Source: TMP-86 sp031394735
Lineage (GTDB): Bacteria; Pseudomonadota; Gammaproteobacteria; Steroidobacterales; Steroidobacteraceae
DNA: 58,120 nt
NCBI GenBank assembly: GCA_031394735.1
Contig: JANMXI010000113.1
Location: 1 to 58,120 of the forward strand
Reading direction: 5' to 3'
Of this stretch, positions 1-8,176 are shown one piece after another; position 1 is the stretch's first letter, and each line of letters begins with the position of its first letter. The notes under the pieces are model-generated. The model was not told the origin of the DNA, ran no database searches, and saw only the letters and a program-made list of their open reading frames with translations. The position numbers were made by a program, and so were the translations under genes.

Positions 1-460
1 CCTCGACACGACCCATGCCGATGGTGCCGAGGTACATGGCATCGCCGCTCAGAATATCCAGACACTCGGCCAGCAAATACGCGCAGGTGGTCTTGCCGTT
101 GGTGCCGGTGATGCCGGCGATGCGCAGTTGCGCAGACGGCCAATCGAAAAAGCGATCTGCGATCCGGCCGACCAGCTCCGACAAGCGCGGAATCTGCGCC
201 ACATACAACGAGTCGCTGGACGGCGGTGCAACGCACCCTTCCGCCGGCTCCCACAGAATCGCGCGAGCGCCCTGCAGGACCGCATCGGCGGCAAATTCCA
301 ATCCGTGACTGCGTGTGCCGTGCAGTGCGAAGAACAAGGCGCCGGGCTGCACTACATGCGAATCCATCGCAAGGTCGCTGATCTGTACATCGCCCGCGGC
401 ACAGTCCGCGATGCCTTCCAGAAGCCAACCAAGACTGACGGCGGGTCGCGGGGTCATCAT
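1..460 (-). CDS. murE: UDP-N-acetylmuramoyl-tripeptide synthetase MurE, N-terminal part (cut by window edge)
   Basis: MurE adds meso-diaminopimelate (the usual substrate in Gram-negatives) to UDP-MurNAc-L-Ala-D-Glu in the cytoplasm. About 153 codons are visible. They hold the Mur-ligase N-terminal domain and the ATP-binding P-loop GITGTNGKTT, followed by the start of the central domain. The reading frame stays open to base 1, so the C-terminal two thirds lie outside the window. The start overlaps the ftsI stop in an ATGATGA arrangement (ATG at 460 or 457), which implies translational coupling. It is the last visible gene of the dcw operon. The residues that choose diaminopimelate over lysine are not in the window. 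Confidence 0.95.
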   Translation of the reverse strand, partial: MMTPRPAVSLGWLLEGIADCAAGDVQISDLAMDSHVVQPGALFFALHGTRSHGLEFAADAVLQGARAILWEPAEGCVAPPSSDSLYVAQIPRLSELVGRIADRFFDWPSAQLRIAGITGTNGKTTCAYLLAECLDILSGDAMYLGTIGMGRVE

Positions 461-2193
461 GGCGCGTCGTTCGCCTGCACCAGCGTGGTCGCCGGCACGT
501 TGCGAAGGTCATCGGGCGGAACGTCCATGAGGCGCAACGCACCTGTCATCACATTGGAGAACACCGGCGCGGCCACATGGCCGCCTTGGTGAAGCTCCCC
601 GCTGGGTTCGTCGATAACCACAACCGTGGCTAGCTTTGGGTGAGTGGCCGGGACCAGACCGCCGAACACGGCCATGTATTTGTCGGTCGAATATCCGCCA
701 GCGCTGGACTTCCAAGCCGTCCCGGTTTTTCCGGCAACTCGGTAGCCGACTACGGCCGCGCGCTTGCCGGTGGCGCCTTCGGCCGTCACCACCGATTCCA
801 TCAGCTGTACGAGCGAGTTGGCGACGCTGCGCGGGATGACTTGCTGTCCGGCAACGGGCGCGGTGATGCGCTCGAAGGAAACTGGCCGCGCAACGCCACC
901 GGCGCCGATGGTGGCGTAGGCATGCGCGAGCTGCAGCGGCGTTACCGACAGGCCATAGCCATGCGACAGCGTGGCGATCCCGATTGGCCGCCAGTGGGAA
1001 TAGTGGCTGAGCATGCCGGCCGATTCGCCCGGATAGCCGCTGCCGGTGACCTGCCCAAACCCCAGCGCGGTGAGGGTGTGCCAGATTTGTTCAGGCTTGA
1101 GCGACAGTGCGATCTTGAGCATGCCGACATTACTGGACTTCGCCAGGATGGTGGCGATGTCGATGTTGCCCAGCGGATGCTCGTCCTCGAACACCTTGTT
1201 GCCCACTTTCAAGAAGCCCGGCGAGGTGTCGATCACACTGTCGCTGTGAAATTGGCCCGACTCCAACGCCGCCGCAATCACGAAGGGCTTCATGCTCGAG
1301 CCGGGTTCGAGAATGTCGGTGGCAGCACGATTGCGATACAAGCCGGCCTTGAGCTGATCACGGTCATTCGGGTTGTACGAAGGCTGATTCACCATCGCCA
1401 GCACTTCGCCGGTGTCCACGTCGATGACGACCACCGAGCCGGCGCTGGCGCGGTACTCGCGCATCGCGGCCTTCAGTTCGCGATACGCCAGGTACTGGAT
1501 GCGCAGATCGATGCTGGTGGTCAGATCGCGACCCGGGCGCGGTGCGCGGATGCTCTCCACGTTCTGCACCGAGCGGCCATACAAATCCTGGATCACGCGC
1601 TTGGCGCCATTCTCGCCATCCAGCAATTGGTCGAAGCCCAGCTCCAGACCTTCCTGGCCCTGATCATCCACCGTGGTGAATCCGACGATGTGGCCGGATA
1701 CTTCGCCGGCCGGATAGTAACGGCGGTACTCGCGCAGCAGATATACGCCGGGTATGCCGAGCGCCTTGACGCGGGCGGCCTGTTCAGGCGGCATGTGCCG
1801 GGCGAGATACAGAAATTCACGGTCCAGATTGCTCGTGACCCGCCGCATCAACGATTGCGGCTCCTGCTTGAGCGCGCGGGCGAGTCGCGGCACGTCGTCG
1901 ATGCTTTCGTCGAGTTCCTGCGGATTGACCCATACCGTATCCACCGGCGTGCTCAGCGCCAGCGGTTCGCCATTGCGGTCGGTGATGGCGCCGCGATGCG
2001 CCACGATCTTGGCGACGCGCATCGTACGATCATCCCCCTGCTTGGAAAGGAAGCTGTGATCCAGCCATTGCAGCTCGAGCGCACGCACGCTCAAACCCGC
2101 GGCGCAGGTCAACACCAGCGTCAGCACGAGCGCAGATCGCCAGCGAAAGCTGCGCGCTGCTGCCGTGTCGGCTTCCGCCGGGCGCCGTTTCAT
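457..2193 (-). CDS. ftsI: Septal peptidoglycan transpeptidase FtsI (PBP3)
   Basis: Class B penicillin-binding protein that crosslinks septal peptidoglycan in the divisome with FtsW, FtsQ, FtsL and FtsB. The 578-residue protein has a short basic cytoplasmic tail, one membrane segment at about residues 19-38, a dimerisation domain, and a transpeptidase domain. All three active-site motifs are present: SSMK (299-302), SSN (353-355) and KTG (489-491). An open frame runs 40 codons further upstream, but the ATG at 2193 overlaps the ftsL stop as ATGA and gives the normal FtsI N-terminus, so I chose it. Length is usual for the family. Confidence 0.96.
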   Translation of the reverse strand: MKRRPAEADTAAARSFRWRSALVLTLVLTCAAGLSVRALELQWLDHSFLSKQGDDRTMRVAKIVAHRGAITDRNGEPLALSTPVDTVWVNPQELDESIDDVPRLARALKQEPQSLMRRVTSNLDREFLYLARHMPPEQAARVKALGIPGVYLLREYRRYYPAGEVSGHIVGFTTVDDQGQEGLELGFDQLLDGENGAKRVIQDLYGRSVQNVESIRAPRPGRDLTTSIDLRIQYLAYRELKAAMREYRASAGSVVVIDVDTGEVLAMVNQPSYNPNDRDQLKAGLYRNRAATDILEPGSSMKPFVIAAALESGQFHSDSVIDTSPGFLKVGNKVFEDEHPLGNIDIATILAKSSNVGMLKIALSLKPEQIWHTLTALGFGQVTGSGYPGESAGMLSHYSHWRPIGIATLSHGYGLSVTPLQLAHAYATIGAGGVARPVSFERITAPVAGQQVIPRSVANSLVQLMESVVTAEGATGKRAAVVGYRVAGKTGTAWKSSAGGYSTDKYMAVFGGLVPATHPKLATVVVIDEPSGELHQGGHVAAPVFSNVMTGALRLMDVPPDDLRNVPATTLVQANDAP

Positions 2194-2468
2194 TGACGCA
2201 CGATCCGCACGTCCGCAAGTGTAGGTAAACCCATTTTCAATTTTGCATTGGCGACGCGTTCGACGAAGGCGTGCGAGGACCAGGCGCTCTGTTCCAGCTG
2301 CAGACGGCCCCATTCCATTTCCAGCGCGTCGCGATCCGCGTTAAGTCGCTCCAGCCGCACGAACAGATCTCGCGCCTGATGGCGCGCGTAGATCACGAAC
2401 GTGGCGGAGGTCAGCACCGCAACCCACAGCACCGGCAGGACAACGTACAAAATGTGTCTGGATTTCAT
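2190..2468 (-). CDS. ftsL: Cell division protein FtsL
   Basis: Small bitopic divisome protein of 92 residues that forms a complex with FtsB and FtsQ and helps activate FtsWI. A short N-terminus is followed by one membrane segment (about residues 6-28) and a heptad-like periplasmic helix rich in R, E, L and Q. The sequence itself is weakly conserved in this family. The call rests on size, topology and its place between rsmH and ftsI. It overlaps rsmH by four bases at its start and ftsI by four at its end, so the three genes are translationally coupled. Confidence 0.9.
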   Translation of the reverse strand: MKSRHILYVVLPVLWVAVLTSATFVIYARHQARDLFVRLERLNADRDALEMEWGRLQLEQSAWSSHAFVERVANAKLKMGLPTLADVRIVRQ

Positions 2469-3424
2469 GCGGCAAGTTCCTGGGGTAATCGTTGGGCTAC
2501 ACGCAATCGCGCGCTGCGCGCACGCGGGTTGCGGTCGATTTCAATCTGCTCGGGTTCGATCGACCGGCCCACCAACCGCAAGCTCGGTCGCACGTGCGCG
2601 GGGATGTCCGGCAATCCGGCATACATGGGATCGACGCTCGACTGCTCACGCAGGAAGTGTTTGACGATGCGGTCTTCGAGCGAATGAAAGCTGATCACCG
2701 CCAATCGCCCGCCGACGTTCAGCCGGCTCACCGCCGCACGCAATCCGAGCTGCAGTTCTTCGAGTTCGCGATTCACGTGAATCCGCAGCGCCTGGAAAAC
2801 GCGCGTGGCCGGGTGTTTATGGAGCTCGCGGGTGGGCGCGACGCGGGCGATCATCTGCGCCAGTTGCAAGGTGGTGCGGAATGGCTGGGCGCCGCGATCG
2901 GCGACGATGGCACGCGCGATGCGCTTGGCGAATTTCTCTTCGCCCAATTGAATGAAGATCCGCGCCAGTTCGCCTTCAGAGGCCGTGTTGACCACGTCGG
3001 CGGCGCTGGCTCCCCGGCCGGCGTTCATGCGCATGTCGAGCGGTCCGTCCTGCATGAAACTGAAACCCCGTTGTGCGTCGTCCAACTGCGGCGACGACAC
3101 GCCCAAATCAAACAAAATTCCGTCACAACGAAGACCCGGTCGACCTTGATCGACACAGGCGGCAAGTTCAGAAAACTCGGCGTGGAAGACGCTGACCCGC
3201 GGATCGGGGGCAAACTTTGCAGCTGCGCTCTCGATGGCCGCAGGATCGCGGTCAAGGCATAACAAACGACCATCGGCACTCAACTTGCTCAATATCGCCC
3301 CTGCATGTCCCCCGCGACCAAAAGTGGCGTCCAGATACACGCCGCCCGGTTGCACATCCAACGCACTCAGCACCTGCGCCAGCAGCACCGGCGTATGACT
3401 GATTACTTCCTCATCCCGCGCCAT
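2465..3424 (-). CDS. rsmH: 16S rRNA (cytosine1402-N4)-methyltransferase RsmH
   Basis: SAM-dependent enzyme (old name MraW) that N4-methylates C1402 in the ribosomal P site. The other methyl group on C1402 comes from RsmI, also encoded in this window. The 319-residue protein begins with the family's HTPVLLAQVL segment. The SAM loop DATFGRGGHA follows at about 32-41, and FDLGVSSPQLD and the FHSLEDRIVK motif come later. ATG at 3424 follows mraZ by 30 bp, and the stop overlaps the ftsL start. Second gene of the dcw operon. Confidence 0.96.
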   Translation of the reverse strand: MARDEEVISHTPVLLAQVLSALDVQPGGVYLDATFGRGGHAGAILSKLSADGRLLCLDRDPAAIESAAAKFAPDPRVSVFHAEFSELAACVDQGRPGLRCDGILFDLGVSSPQLDDAQRGFSFMQDGPLDMRMNAGRGASAADVVNTASEGELARIFIQLGEEKFAKRIARAIVADRGAQPFRTTLQLAQMIARVAPTRELHKHPATRVFQALRIHVNRELEELQLGLRAAVSRLNVGGRLAVISFHSLEDRIVKHFLREQSSVDPMYAGLPDIPAHVRPSLRLVGRSIEPEQIEIDRNPRARSARLRVAQRLPQELAA

Positions 3425-3454
3425 CGGTACGACGACGATGCCGGCGAGCGCCGG

Positions 3455-3907
3455 CTACAACGACAACGATTCGAGATCGGCCGGCAGATCGGTTGCCGAG
3501 TCGTCGCTCGCCAACCACTCGTCGCGCCGTTCGTTCCAACGCGCCTCGTCCCACAATTCAAACCGCAGGCCCTGCCCGATCAGCATGGCGTCGCGGGTCA
3601 GCGCACCAAATTCGCGCAAGTTGGGGGGCAGCAGCAGACGTCCGTGGCCATCCAACTCAAGGTCGGTGGCATGACCGACCATCAGACGCTGCAGGCGACG
3701 GGCCTGGGGGTTCAGGGTGGGAAGCGCCATGAGCTTTCGCTCGATCTCTTCCCAATCAGGCATGGGGTAGATCAACAGGCACTGGTCCTTGTCGACCGTC
3801 ACCACCAATTTGCCTCCGCAACGCTCGTTCAGCCGCTCCCGATAGCGGGTGGGCATGACCATCCGGCCTTTGACGTCGAGAGTTAGCTTATTGGCACCGC
3901 GAAACAT
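3455..3907 (-). CDS. mraZ: Transcriptional regulator MraZ
   Basis: First gene of the dcw operon. MraZ is a ring-forming AbrB-like DNA-binding protein which, in E. coli, represses its own promoter by binding repeated TGGG boxes. The 150-residue protein has two tandem SpoVT/AbrB-type repeats. The first is near residues 7-50, starting at LTLDVKGRMVMPTRYRE; the second, near 80-125, contains the matching DGHGRLLLPPNLRE. Three TGGG boxes spaced exactly 10 bp apart lie directly upstream (3928-3951), which supports autoregulation here. Confidence 0.95.
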   Translation of the reverse strand: MFRGANKLTLDVKGRMVMPTRYRERLNERCGGKLVVTVDKDQCLLIYPMPDWEEIERKLMALPTLNPQARRLQRLMVGHATDLELDGHGRLLLPPNLREFGALTRDAMLIGQGLRFELWDEARWNERRDEWLASDDSATDLPADLESLSL

Positions 3908-3927
3908 GACTTAGATGGGTCTGGCAA

Positions 3928-3951
3928 CCCATTCTCTCCCACTTTTTCCCA
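3928..3951 (-). promoter_or_regulatory. MraZ operator: three TGGG boxes at 10-bp spacing
   Basis: On the minus strand three TGGG tetramers occur at exact 10-bp intervals (plus-strand CCCA at 3928, 3938 and 3948). They lie between the -10 element and the mraZ ATG. This matches the described MraZ target of TGGGN repeats separated by five bases. The boxes fall in the early transcribed region, where bound MraZ could block initiation or clearance. The repeats are read directly; binding is inferred. Confidence 0.8.
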
Positions 3952-3960
3952 CCGGCCGCC

Positions 3961-3990
3961 ACTATAGGGATCGCCGGCTTGGACTGTCAA
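3961..3990 (-). promoter_or_regulatory. Sigma-70-type promoter of the dcw operon
   Basis: On the minus strand TTGACA (3990-3985) is followed after 18 bp by TATAGT (3966-3961). The -35 is perfect and the -10 matches five of six bases. The predicted start is near 3954, about 47 bases before the mraZ ATG and immediately before the MraZ boxes. It is the clearest promoter in the window. Confidence 0.75.
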
Positions 3991-4021
3991 CGGGTTAAGT
4001 TAAGAAAACCCCCGTCCCGAC

Positions 4022-4037
4022 AGTGACTTAGGTCACA
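4022..4037. promoter_or_regulatory. CRP/Clp-like palindrome upstream of the dcw promoter
   Basis: On the minus strand the sequence is TGTGA, six bases, TCACT. That is nine of ten core positions of the CRP consensus TGTGA-N6-TCACA. Its centre is about 75 bases upstream of the predicted mraZ start, roughly where class I CRP sites sit. Binding by a CRP-family protein is inferred; no crp gene is in the window, but the cAMP phosphodiesterase gene cpdA is. Confidence 0.45.
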
Positions 4038-4171
4038 GTTTGAGGATCGCTGCTGCAAAGCGGATTCAGTCTGTTTTGAATCAATCTGTTAGGGGAATGT
4101 CCTAAAGTCGGTGCAAAGTTGTAAATGCACCAATTTCGGTGAACGTGCGCCGAACAAGCTGCGATTGGATA

Positions 4172-4546
4172 AGTTGGAGTCGGCCGTTAAGCCGGGTTCT
4201 GTCTTGGGCAACCATTCCTCTGGGATGCGCGTCGCCGCGCACCTCAAGCGACCTACCCGGAAGTCCCTGTGGGCACAGGTGATGCCCTTGCGGACATCAT
4301 GCTTCCCTATTTGGTCTTGCTCCCGGTGGGGTTTGCCGTGCCGCGAAGTGTTGCCACCCGCGCGGTGCGCTCTTACCGCACCATTTCACCCTTACCGTCG
4401 CAGCTTGCGCTGCGCTTAGGCGGTATCTTTCTGTTGCACTTTCCGTGGGCTCACGCCCCCCAGGTGTTACCTGGCACCGCGCCCGATGGAGCCCGGACTT
4501 TCCTCCCTGCACTTGCGTGCACAGCGGTTGCCTGGCCGACTCCGGG
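4172..4546 (-). ncRNA. rnpB: RNase P RNA (type A)
   Basis: Catalytic RNA that trims tRNA 5' leaders. The minus strand carries the conserved 5' core GAGGAAAGTCCGGGCTCC (complement near 4491-4508). It also carries the ACAGAAAGATACCGCC segment, GGTAAGGGTGAAATGGTG, and the 3' core ACAGAACCCGGCTTA. The closing helix P1 is GGAGTCGGCC (complement of 4534-4543) pairing with GGCCGACTCC (complement of 4176-4185), which sets the ends to within a few bases. Length of about 375 nt is typical of type A. It lies upstream of mraZ on the same strand, as in other Gammaproteobacteria. Confidence 0.97.
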
Positions 4547-4600
4547 GCCGGACGATACGCACTTGGGCTGCGTTAATCCATGGCCAAGACGCGAATAGCC

Positions 4601-5464
4601 TCAGTCCTTCTTCAGGTGCAACGCACGTTTGTAGGCTTCGTTGTCGCGGCAGCCGGTCATCCGGGCTGCGAGCCGCGCCGCCTGTTTGAGCGGCATTTCC
4701 GGCAGCAGGATGGTCAACGCGCGATCCAACGCCTCGTTGCCCTCCTCTCCCGGCTGGACGTCCGGCGCGCCGGCGACGATCAGAACGATTTCCCCACGCT
4801 CCACATCCCGGTCCTGCGCCGCCCGCTCGCGCAATTCATCGAGCGTGCCGCGGTAGATCGTCTCGAAATGCTTGGTGATTTCGCGCGCCAGAACCGCTGC
4901 GCGGGCGCCGCCGAAGCTTTGCGTGCACGCGTCCAGTGCATCGCGGATGCGATGCGGCGCTTCGTAAAAGATCAGCGTGCGCGATTCCTGAGCCAGTGAC
5001 TCGAGACGTGCTCGGCGCGCAGCCTTTTGCTGCGGCAGAAACCCTTCGAAGCAAAAGCGGTCGGTGGGCAACCCCGCCACCGACAATGCCGCGATCGCCG
5101 CGCAGGCGCCCGGCACGGCCGTCACGTCGATGCCCGCCTGCACGGAGGCACGCACCAGCCAATAGCCCGGATCGCTGATTGCAGGCGTTCCCGCGTCGCT
5201 GACCAGCGCCACATGCACACCCGCCAACATGCGTTGCACCAATTCGCCGGCGCGATCGCGTTCATTGTGATCGTGCAAGGAGACCATCGGCTTGTCGATG
5301 CCGCAATGCTGCAGCAAGGTGCGCGAATGGCGGGTGTCCTCGGCTGCGACGAGATCGCATGCCGCCAGCACCTCACGCGCTCGGGTGCTCAGATCGCCTA
5401 AATTACCGATCGGCGTGGCCACCACGCTCAGGCGTCCGCGTGTGCCGGCAGATTCGGCCTGCAT
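4601..5464 (-). CDS. rsmI: 16S rRNA (cytidine1402-2'-O)-methyltransferase RsmI
   Basis: Tetrapyrrole-methylase-fold enzyme that 2'-O-methylates C1402, the nucleotide also modified by RsmH. The family start VVATPIGNLGDLS lies near residue 14 of the form chosen here. ALVSDAGTPAISDPG and the FYEAPHR motif follow. The C-terminal part is basic, as in RsmI. The frame also permits a GTG at 5479, giving five more residues; I prefer the ATG at 5464 because it fits the family's N-terminus. It is divergent from lpoA, a conserved gammaproteobacterial arrangement. About 287 residues. Confidence 0.94.
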   Translation of the reverse strand: MQAESAGTRGRLSVVATPIGNLGDLSTRAREVLAACDLVAAEDTRHSRTLLQHCGIDKPMVSLHDHNERDRAGELVQRMLAGVHVALVSDAGTPAISDPGYWLVRASVQAGIDVTAVPGACAAIAALSVAGLPTDRFCFEGFLPQQKAARRARLESLAQESRTLIFYEAPHRIRDALDACTQSFGGARAAVLAREITKHFETIYRGTLDELRERAAQDRDVERGEIVLIVAGAPDVQPGEEGNEALDRALTILLPEMPLKQAARLAARMTGCRDNEAYKRALHLKKD

Positions 5465-5479
5465 GTCCAACTTTGCCAC

Positions 5480-5485
5480 TATAAT
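5480..5485 (+). promoter_or_regulatory. Possible -10 element for lpoA
   Basis: A perfect TATAAT lies 38 bases before the lpoA ATG in the rsmI/lpoA divergent gap. I see no good -35 at 16-18 bp, so this is a weak call resting on the hexamer and its position. Confidence 0.35.
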
Positions 5486-5523
5486 CGCCGTCGCTATTGA
5501 ATGATCTGGAGACTGCAGAGCCT

Positions 5524-7320
5524 ATGGCAGCGATTGCCCACCGTCTACGTCGAACCGCACAGGTCGTGTGCGCTGTGTCGCTGCTGCTGACCGGCTGCAG
5601 TCTCATCCAACCGGAAGCCACCGAAGGCGACAAGTCCTCGCGGGCGGATCGCCTGGCACGCGACTCCAAGCACGCCGCTGCGGCCGCCGCGTACGCAGCG
5701 CTGGCGCAGAACGAGACGCCACAGCGCGACTACTATCATCTGCGCGCGGCGCAGGAATGGGCAGCTGCCGGCAATACCGCCGCTGCGCGCCAGGAATTGG
5801 CTGCGGCCTCGCCCGACGTGCGGGCGCGATTGCCCACCCTGCGCGCCTTCGTCGGCGCGCAAATTGCCATCGCGCAGAATGACGGCGCAGGCGCGGTCCG
5901 CGAGTTGGATCAAATCCAGGTGCCTGCGCAGCCCGCCGAAGCGCAGCAGTACTGGCTGCTGCGGGGGCGCGGCGCTTTTCTCGCCGCCCGTCCGGCAGAA
6001 GGAACGCGGTCCTTCGTCGAGCGCGAGCGCTGGCTGCAGGGCGCGCCTACTCTGCTTGCGAGCCGCGAAGAGTTGTATGCGAATCTGCGCAAGGCCGCGG
6101 AGAAAGGAAATTCCCTCAAAGTTCCGGCGAAGACCGATGGCATCGTCGCCGGCTGGTTGGATCTGGCGCCGGTTGCGCTGGAGTTGGCGCGCAACCCGAT
6201 GGGCGCGGCGGCGTCGCTCGCCAATTGGCGCAAGCGCTATCCCATGCACCCGGCCAACGACAGCGTGTTGCCGGCGGCACAGTCGCAACTCGCACAGGCA
6301 ACCGAATTTCCGGATCAGATCGCCTTGCTGCTGCCGTTGTCGGGTCGTTCCGAGGCTGTCGGTGTGGCCGTGCGCGACGGCTTCATTGCCGCTTTCCTCG
6401 AGCAGTCCACTGCTGCGCACCCGCGCTTACGCGTCTACGATGTGGCCGCCGAGCCGGTCACCGCCGCTTACGAAAAAGCCATCGCAGAAGGCGCAACTTT
6501 TGTCGTGGGGCCCCTCACCAAGGAAGATGTTGCAGCGATCGCGCCGCTGGCGGCAGGGCGTGCCACGGTGCTTGCCTTGAATTTTCTGAATGACGGCGCA
6601 GCCGCGTCGTCCAATCTATATCAATTCGCATTGCTGCCCGAGGATGAGGCGCGAGCCGCAGCACGGCGTGTCGTGGCCGACGGCAAACTCACCGGTGTGG
6701 CGCTGACTCCGATGAATGAACTGGGCTCGCGCGTCCTCGCCGCATTCAAAGACGAGTTGACGCGCCTCGGCGGGACGCTGCTCGACGTCGGCCGTTACGA
6801 TGCCGCGCAGGCGGACTTCTCGGATGTGATTCATCAAGTCCTACAGATCAAGGACGTCAAAGGCGAGCCCTCCACGCATCGTCCCGATGCCAGCTTCATC
6901 TTCGTTTCCGCCTCGCCGGTGGCCGCGAGACAGATTCGTCCGCAATTGAAATTCCACTATGCGGGCGATGTGCCGATGTATTGCACCTCGGACAGCTTTG
7001 ATCCGGATCCGAATGCGAATGCGGATCTGGATGGCGTGATATTCGCCGATATGCCGTGGATGATTTCCTCGGACCCGGTCACGAGTCAGATACGCAATGT
7101 CGTTCGCGCAGCGTGGCCGGCGCGCGCTACCCGCCGTGGACGCTTATATGCGTTTGGATTCGACGCGTACCGGCTCATTCCGGCGCTGCGTTCCAAATCC
7201 ATCGACAACGTCAACGGCATTTCGGGAATGACCGGTCGTCTGCGGCTTGATGAAAAAAATCGCATTCGGCGTGAATTGGATTGGGCTGAGATCAAGGGCG
7301 GAGTACCGAAAGCTTTGTAG
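5524..7320 (+). CDS. lpoA: Penicillin-binding protein activator LpoA, outer-membrane lipoprotein
   Basis: Outer-membrane lipoprotein that reaches through the periplasm to stimulate the transpeptidase of the bifunctional PBP1A. The N-terminus is a lipoprotein signal with lipobox LLTGC, the lipidated cysteine being residue 25. Residues about 30-260 form an alanine-rich TPR-like domain. From the segment QIALLLPLSGRSEAVG onward the protein has the periplasmic-binding-protein fold of the LpoA C-terminal domain. ATG at 5524 has a GGAG 10 bases upstream; an in-frame start 27 bases earlier would spoil the signal peptide. 598 residues, normal for the family. A terminator follows at 7385. Confidence 0.92.
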   Translation: MAAIAHRLRRTAQVVCAVSLLLTGCSLIQPEATEGDKSSRADRLARDSKHAAAAAAYAALAQNETPQRDYYHLRAAQEWAAAGNTAAARQELAAASPDVRARLPTLRAFVGAQIAIAQNDGAGAVRELDQIQVPAQPAEAQQYWLLRGRGAFLAARPAEGTRSFVERERWLQGAPTLLASREELYANLRKAAEKGNSLKVPAKTDGIVAGWLDLAPVALELARNPMGAAASLANWRKRYPMHPANDSVLPAAQSQLAQATEFPDQIALLLPLSGRSEAVGVAVRDGFIAAFLEQSTAAHPRLRVYDVAAEPVTAAYEKAIAEGATFVVGPLTKEDVAAIAPLAAGRATVLALNFLNDGAAASSNLYQFALLPEDEARAAARRVVADGKLTGVALTPMNELGSRVLAAFKDELTRLGGTLLDVGRYDAAQADFSDVIHQVLQIKDVKGEPSTHRPDASFIFVSASPVAARQIRPQLKFHYAGDVPMYCTSDSFDPDPNANADLDGVIFADMPWMISSDPVTSQIRNVVRAAWPARATRRGRLYAFGFDAYRLIPALRSKSIDNVNGISGMTGRLRLDEKNRIRRELDWAEIKGGVPKAL

Positions 7321-7384
7321 AGAATTTGGGTTTACACGCGGATTGAGCCTCCGCCCTTTGCCGAACTCCTGGGAAGGACAGCCG

Positions 7385-7407
7385 ACGTTTCAGCGGAAAC
7401 GTTTTTT
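7385..7407 (+). terminator. Intrinsic terminator after lpoA
   Basis: Stem ACGTTTC / GAAACGT (7385-7391 and 7396-7402) with loop AGCG runs directly into six T residues (7402-7407). It lies 65 bases after the lpoA stop and before yraN. The stem is short, but the T-run is unusual for this GC-rich sequence. Confidence 0.6.
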
Positions 7408-7530
7408 GTCCGACGCGTGAACGCCGCATCTCCAGGCGACGCCATCGTCCATTGTCGACAACGCAAATTCACGCGAACCCACGAAATTCGCGAAGTGCGG
7501 TCCTACCCAAACCCATTCATCATGATCTCC

Positions 7531-7917
7531 ATGGCAAAGGATCTGCCTCGAAAGTCATGGCACTTGCTGCATGGACAGGATGCCGAACATCTGGCCGCCC
7601 GCTATCTGGAGTCGCGCGGGCTGGTCATCATCGCGCGCAACCTGCGCTTCAAGGTCGGCGAGCTGGATCTAGTCTGCCTGGACGACTTGGTGCTGGTGAT
7701 CGTCGAAGTGCGTCAGCGCCGCAACGACGACTTCGGCGGCGCACTCGCCTCCATCACGCATTGGAAGCAACGCAAACTAATCCGCGCAGCACAGTGTTTC
7801 TTACAACGCGCGAAGGAATGGAGTCACTTACCGATGCGCTTCGACGTAGTAGCCATCACCGGCCTCCCCCACCAAGACCCCGAAATAGAATGGGTAAAAC
7901 AAGCCTTCACGCTTTAA
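7531..7917 (+). CDS. yraN: YraN family (UPF0102) endonuclease-like protein
   Basis: Small protein with the Holliday-junction-resolvase/restriction-endonuclease-like fold; cellular role unresolved. The family core is visible: HGQDAEHLAARYLESRG, then RNLRFKVGELDLVCLDD and VIVEVRQRRND. It contains the E-x-D and E-V-(R/K) pattern of PD-(D/E)XK nucleases, and FDVVAI comes later. The frame is open from 7417, but ATG at 7531 gives the standard 128-residue protein. It usually follows lpoA, as here. In many gammaproteobacteria diaA and a BON-domain lipoprotein gene come next; here there is an inverted repeat instead. Confidence 0.88.
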   Translation: MAKDLPRKSWHLLHGQDAEHLAARYLESRGLVIIARNLRFKVGELDLVCLDDLVLVIVEVRQRRNDDFGGALASITHWKQRKLIRAAQCFLQRAKEWSHLPMRFDVVAITGLPHQDPEIEWVKQAFTL

Positions 7918-7941
7918 AGAACGTCAACACAACGCGTTGCC

Positions 7942-8176
7942 TGCCCTCGCGCGCCTGCCTGGTTTGGGTTTGCCTGCGATGAGCGAGCTTAAGACCGGGC
8001 GAACTTGGTGCGGTGGAGCGTTACACCTGAGTTACGTGCTGAGAGCCGTGGGGCCCTAGCACCCGCCCAGTCTCGGGTCACCACGGCCCGCAGCAGTTCT
8101 CCGCATACCAAACCAATTCCAGGGCCGTGGCGAGCGCCTCGCAGCCAAACCCAAACCAGGCAGGCGCGCGAGGGCA
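7942..8176. repeat. Long-armed inverted repeat between convergent yraN and sspB
   Basis: A 38-bp arm at 7942-7979 is repeated in inverted orientation at 8139-8176 with one mismatch (7973/8145). The arm contains TGCCTGGTTTGGGTTTG. The 159-bp interior has a smaller stem (GCCGTGG with CCACGGC) but no credible gene. The whole gap between the yraN and sspB stops is filled by it. The arms are far longer than an ordinary terminator and lack a T-run. It could be a MITE-like element, a REP/BIME-type repeat or a structured RNA; no target-site duplication is evident. Confidence 0.85.

Noticed and set aside
640..2196. Long open frame on the plus strand opposite ftsI (over 500 codons)
   Set aside because: It lies entirely antisense to a gene with all PBP3 motifs; its translation is Arg/Gly/His-rich with no family resemblance. 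GC-rich antisense frames of this kind are common.
4110..4131. Small stem-loop GGTGCA/TGCACC downstream of rnpB as a terminator
   Set aside because: Only 6 bp with a 10-base loop and no T-run in the rnpB direction.
5524..7320. Branched-chain amino-acid binding protein as an alternative for lpoA
   Set aside because: The C-terminal domain shares that fold, but the lipobox, the N-terminal TPR-like domain and the position between rsmI and yraN fit LpoA.
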